Shown: positions 43,001 through 53,232 of the stretch, piece by piece
How the letters are laid out: each line of letters starts with the position of its first letter
Numbering within the stretch: position 1 is the first letter of the stretch
NCBI GenBank assembly: GCA_002633005.1
Contig: NMRA01000307.1
Coordinates: 457,361 to 521,360, forward strand
Source of the DNA: Phoronis australis
Lineage: Eukaryota; Phoronida; Phoronidae
Direction: 5' to 3'
Length of the DNA stretch: 64,000 bases
Program-made: the position numbers and the translations under genes
The notes under the pieces: model-generated
What the model was told of the DNA's origin: nothing
Database searches by the model: none
The model's input: the letters and a program-made list of their open reading frames with translations, nothing else

Positions 43001-46000
43001 ATATGTGAAAATAAACAAGCAATTTGTCAGGCTTGAAAAAAAAACATGCCAACAAATCTAAGATGTTACAAAAAGTATCCCAATGTATCTAAGAGACTTA
43101 TTGCACTAACTGTGTAACAAAAGTGTATTAATGTTCAATTAAAACCAGAGTTTTAGAGAAGCATTTTCTTTAAATTCACAACATGAGCCTACAAGTAGTA
43201 TATAGTACTACGGGTTTCAAAGGCGAGTGCTGCTTAACGTTGTCAGTAGATTCCATCAGAAATAACCAGGGTAATTGTTCCAGATCTGCAAGACAATCTG
43301 CAGCATGAAACTCAAAGCCAACATTTTTGGCACGTTAAACTGTCCCAGAAACCTGTTTCAACTTAGTTTCAAGTTACAGATTTCTTGGCCTCCAAAAGTA
43401 AACTCAAAACGCGTAATTTGAGACCTGAAAACTGCTAGCTTCTTGTACGACTAATTCTAACTAATTAGGATCTCACCTGACACAAAAGGCACTAGAGTGG
43501 TATGCTTTACATGCCGGGGGATAAGCTTCCAGAAATGACAGTATGGTGGCTCCACTGTCTGCTACATAAAGCACGATGTCGGACAAGTCCGACTCTGACA
43601 TGGTTGAGACATCTTTGGTGGGATCTGACAGCTTTTGTGGTGACATTGTCCCTGAATTACTTTTAACATTGCACTTCTGTTCGATGTTGTCAAAAATCTA
43701 AAGACAGAATGATGATAACTGGTAGTGACATCAGTCCAGGGGAGACTATTCTGTTCGACAGACTACAAGGTACAACAATTCTCTGGGACCACACAACGCA
43801 TAATGCGCCCATAAATTGTCTGAAGTAAGGACTGTTAAAAGCATCCTATTGAACATACATAAAATACAAGCTGAACATCTAACAGCATGGTATAAACTGA
43901 AAGTAGGCAGGTGGAAATTTTGTTTCAGTATGCCTGAGCGAACTCCCCAGAAATAGCTTTCCCAATTAGGTTCACCAAGTTACATACATCCATAACTAAG
44001 ACCAAGCTCAGAAGTGTAGGAGACAACTTAATTTGCACAATGCTTAATGGGGCTATTCGAGGAATTCTCCTCACGGTGTTGTTTTGAGACTATGCCCGCT
44101 TTTTGTGCAGATCCAGTCTTGCTTGGGAGGGTTCAACATACCAAGAATACTACCTGTACGCTCCATCCTGTACAATTCAAATCCTGGCAAACACTGGTAG
44201 GCAATTAAGGATTGCACAAGCGTATCTTACTGCCTGGGCTATTGTTGTGGAGGGCACAATCCCACATGCAAATGCTTACTGTCAAGACTGTTTGTACACT
44301 ATGGTGCAGGTCGTCATCATATTTGGGCTGCTGTGTGAAGATATTCTGTATCATCTTGGATACCAGCTGACCGTTACTATGATGATACAGCGCACACAGG
44401 TCCATCAGTTTGGGAATGTCAAACAAGAAGTTCTCATAAATGATGTCACCAAACACGGCGGGGGTAATGAAACTCTCCTGAAATGATATGCAAGACCACT
44501 TAGTTCTAATGAAAAATCTTATCAATTTTGAATGAAGACTATTGCTAACGGGAAGTTCTGATCTCATAAATGGTACAAACATGCCAGGGGATGAAGAAAT
44601 GATTCTAGAGGCCACTGCAAAACATTAAAGGTATAGATTTGGACTTTTCCAAGCTTTGTAAATGAACAAGTTCACACAACTTGAAATGGAAATAAAAACG
44701 CATTGTACCAGCTGCCTGTTCTCGTCACCTCATTATGCTACCTGTTCTCATCATCACCTCATTATACTGCCTGTTCTCATCGTCACCTCATTAGGTAGCC
44801 TATGCTCATCATCACCTCATTATACTATCAGACACAAACTGCACCGAAGACATGAGTCATGTTGATGAATGGGTGCAACTCTTTGACAAACACAAGGTTT
44901 TTAGGAAATTCGAAAAAAAAATAAATAGCTGAATTATAGTGGTCACATGAATCTCACATAGACTAATCAAAATTGTCGTCTGTTAATGGTCAAGTTGTGC
45001 GAATCTACTAAGAATGCAATACACTGTGATGACACATTGAGGAGGTTTGTCTGTCATCTAGGTGACTTGTCTAGTCATAATATTATCATTACATATAGTT
45101 AAACTGTAGATCTATACCTTTAAGGCTGACGAAATTTGGATGAAAAGTACTTCCAAAACTGCTCTTTCTAGACTTCAGAAGGGCTTGCAGTATTCTAATG
45201 TATGGTGAACATTTTTAAAGATTGATGGAAATACTTCATCTAATGAATTTTGCAATATGCAAGAAATAATAAAATTTCGCTTGCCACCAATAATGTGTCC
45301 CATAATGGCACGATTTAATCAGATAATGAACTGCTTCAATAGCTATTTTGATACGGCTACCTAAAAACGATTGTTTAAAAAAAAAGACAGGTTGAAGCTA
45401 TAGTGCACTGTCCAAATTCATCTGTACTCTGAATGGCCCATGAATTTGTAATTCAAAACACTTTTTAACATTAATTTTCTGATATTACTCTTGGTCACCT
45501 CACCGTTCCAATCAAACAACAACTTACAGATAATACTTCCATTTAAATGACAGTTTAAAACTCAACAGACCAACCATGGCATAGAAAACAAAAGAGGGCG
45601 CTAGCTGCCAAAACTGTAGCCTAACCTTGCTTTCCTTGTGAGTAGCCATCCTCACATACACCATGAAAACCAGACGGCTGACAACCTGAACACGGTCCAC
45701 GACATCATCAGGCAGAGTTTCATCACAGTGACTGGAGTAAATGATAATGATAAACTAAATTCATCACACCTAAAGAACACGCTTAAAGTATACAGACAAA
45801 ATGAAATCTAAAATTCTACACCAATTTTAAAACGGAAACGAATTGAAAGCTCGACGTTTTTTGACAGAAAGCACGAGATTAATGTCTCTTTGAATCAAAA
45901 TTGTAAAATATTGAACTTGTAAATGGTACAATCATCAAACTAAAAAAACATTTTGAATGTAAAATGCGAAATGCACCAAAAACAATTTCCAAAAGTATTG

Positions 46001-49000
46001 CAGAAATACCCAAGTTCAAACATTGAGAATAAATAAACACGTCACACTTTAAAACAAATTTTAAAGAAATGACGGGCATAGTGATGGACTAAATAACAGA
46101 CAATAGTAATGCAGTAAGACTGCAGTGATTATCTACTTATTTTGCACAAAATTGTCAAATTTTTCCAATTCTCAAAGACTGATAACCTTGTTACCGAAAC
46201 CTTTACACAATGTTGTTTTACGACATCTACACAAAAGTCATGCTAGTAAAATGTTCTTAATCTTTACTTTTGTGGGGAAATTTGACAGACTAGAATTTCC
46301 CTTGTCCGCCATATTGCATGCTAAATGAATGAAGACTTAGGGTAGTTATGCAAGTAATCTTACTTCCACAGGAATCACACAGGGTCTGGTGAATGCAAAT
46401 CTTTTCTCAAGAGAACATTGCTTTTCTAATTACTGTTCTTTTCACTTTCGAACAACAGACATCACAAAGTGTACACACAGAACAACATATCAAAACTATC
46501 TGCATTCTTTAGAAAAAAGATGCTCGGAATTTCAATGAGTTTTGTGAGACACGGAAACTATCTAAAACAAGAAATTTCAACAACGCAATAACAACTAATA
46601 AAAATTTACTGTGCTGGTAAAGACTTGTCAAAACAAATTACGAGACAACAAAATGTCAAAGCACAACGACATACCGTGGTGCAAACTTCAAAAATGAATC
46701 AAGACAAGCCTGCAAAGTGTCATCAAATATCACCTGGAAATATAAGCAAAATACAAATTTGATTATACAATGCAAATCTGCAGTATCTCAAGACATGATT
46801 GTTAAACACGGCTTGCCAGCCTGACTCTCAAATACATGGAAATCACATCTCCCATCAAATGTTAATTTGTAACATTAATTGTCCACGCTCATGATAATGA
46901 GAAAAAGAGCAACGGGTAATGTTGATACGCGTCCACCGTGAACATCACATATAACACAGAAACACTTGGGAAGATATTTTTTTTTAACCGAAAGAAGGCA
47001 TCATTGCCAGATTTCATGAGTCTGTGCAGGAACTCCAAGGATACATACTGAGGAAAATGGAGAAAAAATATGCCACCAGGGGGCACAGTGGTAGTTGGAT
47101 CCATCTGAAAGTCGTCGTCACCAGTTGTCACCTTCATATAAATTTACTTGCCAAATTTAACAAAGATCCTGGTGAGGGTTTAGGAGATACAGCCATGGAC
47201 ACAAAAAACTGTTACTATTAATAGCAACTGTAGCTGCAGCCATCCGAAAATCATCGTCAGCAATCATCTTTCCAGTAAGAATATATATGGCAATTTTTAT
47301 ATCCTTACAGTGGTTTGGTCTAAAGAGGGCCGTACACCAAAAAACAGACTCAAAAACAGTAAAAAAGGCCACTAGCTGGCACAAAATATGTCGAATCAAC
47401 TGGAAAATGTGAAGGTGACCAAATTTCATGAAAATCCGTTAAGGAACACCAACGATACCTAGAGGCAAACGTGAAACCTAAATAAATTGCCACTAGGGGG
47501 CACATCGGTCGTAGGATCCGTCCAAAAATTTGCTCATGTCATCAGATTCATGATCGGAACATATAATGCAAAATTTCATAAACATACATAAAGGGTTTGG
47601 CGATACAGCAGCGGACGCCGGACGAACAGACAGAGATGATGGCTTAATGTATACCGTACATAAAAATAAACAAAGTAAAAAATATTGGGAACCAGCGAGT
47701 GAATAAGTAGGGCCCAGTTGGTAATGAAAATAAAATCTCACAAATCTCAGACACAACATGGCAAACAAATACAGCTACCACTGGACAATATTTCAAATAA
47801 ATGTGGGCATTTACAAAAATGAATAAAGAGAAAGTGCAATTTTGGGAAATATTTGCATCCGAAATTGGAGAGATTTTACCGTAAGTTGTCATAAAATCTT
47901 TCTCAGTCATATTCTTTCACCTCACACCACACCATGTCACAATCTTTCACCTCACACACCACACCATGTCACAATCTTTCACCTCACACACCACACCATG
48001 TCACAATCTTTCACCTCACACACCACACCATGTCACAATCTTTCACCTCACACACCACACCATGTCACAATCTTTCACCTCACACACCACACCATNTGTC
48101 ACAATCTTTCACCTCACACCACACCATGTCGCAATCTTTCAACTCACACACCACACCATGTCACAATCTTTCAACTCACACATTACACCAGGTCACAATC
48201 TTTCACCTCACACAAAACACATCACAGTTTTTCACCACACACACCACACCATTTTGTCGCCATCAATATCGAATACAGAAATGAGGATTACATTAGTTTA
48301 CTAGCAGAGTATCAAATCTACAGGCATACCTGACACCAAAATTTATAATGAGGCAACTTCAACAGCCAAGTCAGGTCATCTGTAATGAAGCGAAGCCTCT
48401 CACACCACTCTTCAAACACGGCCCCAGAGTAAATACCCAGGGGAAGTGGGCGGTATGTGACGAAGTTGACATTGTCTTTCCAGTATGGATGCTGAAAACA
48501 AGACAGTTGGTAAATTAAGTTAGTAACAAGGCCAAGAAGATTACGAGGACAAGGTTAATAGTGAACCAAGTTCAAGGAGACATGCTTTGCCTTGTGAGTA
48601 AAATCAATGAAGTGGCGAGCAGTTGAGAGATCGTTCTTTTGAAATTTGAAACTAAAATAAAATGCTTCGATATCAACAGAAATTAAAAATCTTTACGAAC
48701 AAACCCTGAAAATACCAGGTGAACAGGTTCAATTCTCCTTAAGTGGCAGAGAATTACTAACTTAAATATTGCAATTTAGTCTGTTTATCGCGTACAAGGC
48801 CTCTTTAAATTGCTTGTTAACTGAAGAATGGTAGCAGAAAGTCCACAGTTGTGCAGTCAACTCTACAAATGATTCAAAATTAAAGAGGTTCCAAATTCGT
48901 TAAAAACACAGAATCCTCAGCACAAACACTACCGTATTCTCTCAGGAGTAGCCGTGCAGTTTCTGCAGGTAAGAACCAGAGAAAATTGTTCAATTGACTG

Positions 49001-52000
49001 GTCACATAAATGTGTGCAATCTTTTTGGTCCACCTTATTTCATTGGATAAATCAAATTTGCCTTTAACTTATGGTATTGGGGACGTAATCTTCAGCACAT
49101 CCACAGGACCAAATATTTTGAATTTAATAATAACCTTAAGCAAGTATCACATATACTACCAGAGATTTGCCAAATGCTTGCCATGTTTCAATTTACTAAA
49201 AACAGAAATATTTGAATATTACAAAAACGACTAATTGATTTTCAAAAATAATTGGCAATTGCAAGTTTTCAACAGTCAAAACTAATATGTGACCTACGAT
49301 GAATGTGAGTGACTGGGAAAGCAGATAATATTCACATTGTTCGTATTTATCCCAGTTCAACTTTACCTCTTGGAATGTTGTCTGCATCACTGAACAAATG
49401 TTTCAAACAAATTGACACCTTTCATCAAATTTTGTACTTCCACTCCATGGTATTTCTGCATAAGCTTATAGTACAAGATGTTGTGATACATACATATTTT
49501 CTTGGAATGTCACCTAAGAGATAATTGATAAATAGGGTAAAAGTGACAAAAGACAACTCCCTTGGGTCACCAAAGTGTTTACAACGGTTGACACCCCACA
49601 ACTTGACGTTTCCGAAAGCACCGTCTCTAAATGCTGTTGTGATTTCCCAACAAGTCTAGTTAATTTCAGTTTCAGTTTCAGTATTGTATAAAGGGTTGGA
49701 TATAACGTGCCTTAATTTTGAGAACCAGTTTTCTACACTGAATAACGGGCATAAAACTAGTTTATTCAACAATTATTTTAACGTTTGTACTCCCTCGTTT
49801 TAATGACAGAAATATGTTAATTCCATTACTACCTTATTTTAACCAAAGTCAAATCTAGACTGATGGTGACTGTGCACACCAAGTGAATAGGACGTGAAGG
49901 GAAATGTGGTATGGACCTTTTTATAAACGTGAAGCTCAACCATTAGGGTAAGCTATAGACTGTGAATACAGTACAGTTATTGTATTAAAATGTGAAAAAA
50001 TGCAATTTCAAAAAGTTTCTGTAATTTGGGGTCCTGATATCCACGCCATAACATTAAATGCTATACATATCAAAACATACCACTAATTTTTAAAGTTGCT
50101 ACTTAGGCTAACTTACATTAGATTCCCACTATGCACGAAGACAAATATTTCGATATCAAGCCCATAAAATAATTATAATCCCTACATTGTTCCCTATGCA
50201 GAAATGGGTACTTTTCATACAGGCGCTCAGGAGTGACGTGTGCTTGCTCCGGACTCAAATTTGGTGTACAGATATTTCGACTACAACATAGAGGTTCGTT
50301 AATTTAAAAGCAGACGGATAAATTCCACTATCAGCCCCTCCCAATGTTTGATTAGTCAACAGGGACCTCAATCCCTCGATTTTGGGGCCAAATCTCAAAT
50401 ATATTGAAAAATGACGCGAAATTCCCCCCTCATGAGGCCCAAAAATTCTCCTCAAGTGATTGAAAAATTCCTCTCGAGGTTTGAATCACTTGTATCTCAC
50501 ACAGGTGACAATTTGAAATAGCACAAAATGTTAGTTTTGGCTACTTGAGAATGGACCTATGAAGGATTTCAACAGAGTGGGGTGGGCTATTGATGGTTAT
50601 CAGGAGGTAGAATTTTCCCCAAAAATTTCCTCTCAGAACTTCTGAGTCACAAGGCATGGGGACCTTTCTCTTCAAATGAATGAGGACCCTGGTTCAAATT
50701 CACTGATTTATTTTAAGCTTTTTGACACGGGCTGGGATCGCAACTGTACCACTTTATCAGATGCAGCTACTGGCTTTTGCGCAGATTCTTTTTTGCAGTG
50801 TAAAATTTATGGAACATGATGTCTTTGTTCATCCATTGATATTTCAAAAGGTTTGCCTTTTTCTGTCAGGCATTAGTCATACCATCGCACAGCAATGGAA
50901 ACTTGCTGGCATCACGATAGCAGGAAATACATTAGAACACTGTTTATACCACTGTCCCTTAGGTTGATATTAAATCCTAAAAATGTGTCAACAATTAAGC
51001 AGAGACGGAGAAAAAAAAACATTCTAAAGAGAACAAGTCAATGTACCACACAGTTGTCTGACGAAAGGGTATAATTTTTTTTTGGAAATTCGTTCGAAAC
51101 ATCAAAAGTAGATATGACCAAATTGCTTCGACCGTGTTAGGGATTAGGTAAATACTGAATGTGGGATTATGTTTCTTCTTGTAAATTGCTGATAAAAATG
51201 CTTTCTACATGAATCAGATCACCTGCTCGTTTTTTTGACGAGTTGAAGGTCTTGTGGTGGCTCATCGCATTTTGCTGTCATTTGCAAGTCACATCTGGTT
51301 TAATTTGTTGATCAAGAATATTAACATCAAGCGAAGCCTAGGTCCTGGTGAGGTAAGGACTACCAGGACTAACAGTTCAGTTGTCATTGATCTGCAAGAA
51401 TGACTGATGTTATTAAAATTAGTGTTTATTAAAATAAAAACCAGGCTAGAAATTGAAGCTAAAAAATACTTGACCATCATTTCTGCGTTTTTGGTTTTAA
51501 TAATTCTTCTATCTATTTCATGTGTTAGCTTTCAAATATCAATCTGGATCAAGTTGCATTTTAAAAATAATACATCTAGTTCAAAGCATAACCTGAAACA
51601 TCTCGTTTTAGAGCTTAATTTCAATTTTAATTGGACAGAGCAAGCACAATTATCATGTTCCTTCGGGGCCACCTTTATCCGAGGGGAAAGGTGCCTGCTC
51701 CTTCTGATACGGGAATTTTTTCGCCGAGTGAGGGGGAAATTCTGCCGATCACCATCAATAGCAACCCCGCCACGTAGTAGGCTCTCATAGGCTGTCTCAA
51801 GTAGCTCTTTCAAATTGTCACCTGCATGGGTTACAAGTGCTTTGAACTTCAAAAGGAAAATTTCGGGGAATTTTAAAGCCTCGTGAGGGGAATTTTTAAT
51901 ATTTTTTGAAATATTCGGCCTCAAAATCGAGGCATTGAGGGCCGTCCTTTGCAGAAAAAATGTTTCAACCTGTAGTCATGAAAACACAGCCTGGGTGGCC

Positions 52001-52907
52001 GAAGATTCGACGGTGGTTGCTTTGATGCTTGGCAACCAAGATGCAACAAAATGTGATCAAACTTTCGAAAACATTACTAGGAAATATTTTCCTTCGTCGC
52101 GACGTATGGCAACGAACCAACGCTTCCGAATTTCAATGTCTTTAGGGATTTCCATATTTTTTCTGTTCCCATTTGAGCAACTTGAAACACAACAATACCA
52201 CTTAGCCACTTTACGGAGCTATCGTAGTGAGCCTTGTTTTGGAGTGTGTTTCTTGTCTCAGGGTGAAGTATAGGTATGAGCAGGCCTTCATGCAGTGCGT
52301 ATGTCCTGGGCATCCAAATGGATGCACTAATCTGAGCTCCCTGACAAGGACGCCCAATGTATCACTTGGACGCCCAGTGTCAATAGGAACTTTTCAAGTT
52401 TGGACTCACACATTGTAATGAATACTAGGAAGCCTCTGAAGGCTCACAGTGGGGGCTCTTTTTTAAAAGCAGGAAGAAATATACAATGCATATACAAAGT
52501 ATATGCATTGTTGCTATTTTGACACTTGATTGACAGCATTGTAAGTCTTGGTCTGCACAGTTTTTTTTATTAAAAATGCTCACCATAGAAGGCTGTTAAA
52601 TAAACTTAGATGTAAAAACCTTGATCTATGCATTTTTTGTAAAAAAAATCTGTGTATTTGGGAGTATTGATGGGGGTGGGGGGTTACGCGTTGGAATCAT
52701 GGACGCCCTGGAATGTTGGGAACCCCATTTTGGACACCCTATTTTCAAAATCCTGGATAAAGGCCAGGGTATGAGGTTCACATAATTCAGGGGAAGCATG
52801 ACTACAAGTCAACAGACAGGACTACTCACCAAAGCTGGAATTTTCTCTTCTTTATCACATTTTGAGTCCTCCTTCAGTAACAGCTTTTTATCAAGAGGAA
52901 AAACCAT
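31025..52907 (-). CDS. ASCC2: Activating signal cointegrator 1 complex subunit 2 (16 exons, 718 aa)
   Basis: ASCC2 binds K63-linked ubiquitin and recruits the ASCC3 helicase in alkylation repair and ribosome quality control. Coding exons in order: 52907-52830, 48491-48330, 46733-46675, 45731-45626, 44477-44280, 43697-43477, 42633-42559, 42319-42221, 40993-40928, 39375-39171, 38624-38520, 34961-34858, 34335-34213, 33912-33715, 33259-33202, 31324-31025. All are GT-AG with compatible phases and no internal stop. The N-terminal ASCC3-binding half shows WLLKLPHYKFWCQ, VIFDDTLQACLDSFLKF, RMATHKESK and FGDIIYENFLFDIPKLMDLC. The CUE domain covers about residues 434-480 (KDLLPDIGEGFIE then MCLEH...EEVINMILEG). 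Then come YDDEYDDTYDG and the C-terminal RANHNRKNMADRKR...GMIPS. Human ASCC2 is 757 aa. Two human segments have no counterpart I can find (see findings). The start Met aligns with the vertebrate N-terminus. Confidence 0.93.
32028..32225 (+). repeat. Dispersed repeat B, copy 2 (last ASCC2 intron)
   Basis: Homologous to 17838-18035 (see that entry), same orientation. Confidence 0.6.
34999..35298. repeat. 50-bp tandem array built from a SINE family 1 head, 6 copies
   Basis: Units starting cagtgtggcctagtgtgtcg begin at 35001, 35051, 35101, 35151, 35201 and 35251, exactly 50 bp apart, each ending in ttcacaagtaggagg. The unit is the 5' tRNA-like part of SINE family 1. The SINE body follows once at 35340-35430 (gggtctggctgagtggcctg and a T-run). 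It lies in the ASCC2 intron just upstream of exon 12. Confidence 0.85.
35855..36912 (+). mobile_element. L1/Tx1-type LINE fragment, 5' part, decayed
   Basis: ORF1 relic: a coiled-coil-like start at 35855 (MATGMVTNFDECLEQLERKL) up to a stop at 36068. The RRM-type core then continues after a frame change (NDEENCEQLVLEFCKNILEG, HRVGKKDSRR, TIVKFMSYKTKLNVL, NGKIFVKLRTEPSGE), broken by stops and frameshifts. ORF2 begins at 36729 with NNLELVSLNVQGLNSD, the start of an APE-type endonuclease. After an early TGA and a frameshift it reads LQETYFSPETEPILEKEWNG. The copy stops there, so all reverse transcriptase is missing. It lies antisense in an ASCC2 intron. Confidence 0.8.
38903..38998. repeat. 16-bp tandem repeat, 6 copies
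   Basis: Unit tacctgtaataaatac with slight variation, in the ASCC2 intron upstream of exon 11. Confidence 0.9.
39954..40224. mobile_element. 271-bp MITE with TA target duplication
   Basis: Termini CCGTAAACTCGCGGGTTAAC and, inward from the right, CCGTAAACCCGTGGGTTAAC form a 20-bp inverted repeat with two mismatches, flanked by TA (39952-39953, 40225-40226). The interior has three diverged repeats containing ttgggtaatcgcccac. It has no coding capacity. Confidence 0.75.
44110..44250 (+). repeat. tRNA-derived SINE (family 2), decayed copy
   Basis: The B-box remnant and body aattcaaatcctggcaaaca, ggcaattaaggattgcacaa match 5500-5545. It ends about 30 bp before the ASCC2 exon 5 donor. Confidence 0.5.
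44700..44832. repeat. About 29-bp tandem repeat, 4 to 5 copies
   Basis: Units of ctcatcatcacctcattata ctgcctgtt type, diverged, in ASCC2 intron 4. Confidence 0.75.
46915..47650. repeat. Two copies of a dispersed repeat (repeat D)
   Basis: Copy 1 (about 46960-47215) and copy 2 (about 47390-47640) share ordered blocks: a caggaactccaaggatac / aggaacaccaacgatacc block, then gccac(c/t)agggggcac, ggatccatc/ggatccgtc, and ggtttaggagatacagc / ggtttggcgatacagc. Non-coding, in ASCC2 intron 2. Confidence 0.7.
47905..48255. repeat. 32-bp minisatellite, about 11 copies
   Basis: Unit cacaatctttcacctcacac accacaccatgt, highly uniform in the centre and degrading at the right. One N at 48096. It ends about 75 bp from ASCC2 exon 2. 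Open frames of up to 163 codons across it are artefacts. Confidence 0.95.
50360..50640 (+). repeat. Dispersed repeat E, copy 1
   Basis: It begins acctcaatccctcgatttt and contains cctctcgaggtttgaatcac, then ctcacacaggtgacaatttg and a ggctacttgag block. Copies 2 (51660-51945, minus) and 3 (53640-53850, plus) share the same order of blocks. Confidence 0.8.
51660..51945 (-). repeat. Dispersed repeat E, copy 2 (inverted)
   Basis: Read on minus: ccctcaatgcctcgattttg, attcccctcacgaggc, ggtgacaatttgaaagag, gctacttgagacagcctatg, attgatggtgatcg. It is homologous to copies at 50360 and 53640. Confidence 0.75.
51960..52300 (-). pseudogene. THAP-domain relic, copy 2
   Basis: On minus, one frame reads CCVSSCSNGNRKN, then PKDIEIRKRWFVAIRRDEGK, then V-stop-SHFVAS. 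This corresponds to the THAP (C2CH zinc finger) core: two N-terminal cysteines, the conserved Trp, the basic AIRR segment, and the later Cys (replaced by a TGA stop) and His. It aligns with 20688-20990 including flanking non-coding DNA. It lies in ASCC2 intron 1, abutting repeat E copy 2. Confidence 0.7.
52483..52511. repeat. Perfect 13-bp-stem palindrome
   Basis: acaatgcatatac and gtatatgcattgt are exact inverse complements around aaa. ASCC2 intron 1, about 320 bp from exon 1. Confidence 0.9.
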
Positions 52908-53232
52908 CTTCTCCACGAGCTAAACATGCCAATATACAGCACCGTAAGCCTCAAAATAAATGCTTAACATCCGCTAGGGATTCTTGCTTGCACCACAAAC
53001 GGAAACGGAAATGTTCATCCTTGGGAGCAGTTAGTAATTATAAATTGAATAATCAAACATTACACACATCACAAGATTTCATTCATTTTGTCTTCATTTA
53101 GTAAACGTTTGTATTAATTTAGTGTTAAATGTAACAAGTAGCGGTTAACAATTTACTCCAAAACATGCACTATAGTTGGAGATGTTCACCTGCTTACTCG
53201 CTTGCATGCTCCTTTCACAGAACGGAAACATC
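52908..53232. promoter_or_regulatory. Shared ASCC2/BUD13 head-to-head promoter region
   Basis: 325 bp separate the two divergent start codons. The region is not GC-rich and no well-placed TATA box was found for either side; a TATAAATT at 53039 is ambiguous. The arrangement suggests a bidirectional housekeeping promoter. 5'UTR boundaries are unknown, and 5'UTR introns could widen the real spacing. Confidence 0.6.

Noticed and set aside
47842-48333. Open frames of 112-163 codons rich in TSHTTPCHNLSP
   Set aside because: Translations of the 32-bp minisatellite in an ASCC2 intron.
51407-51924. 127- and 130-codon frames on opposite strands
   Set aside because: They cover dispersed repeat E copy 2 and have no homology or splice support.
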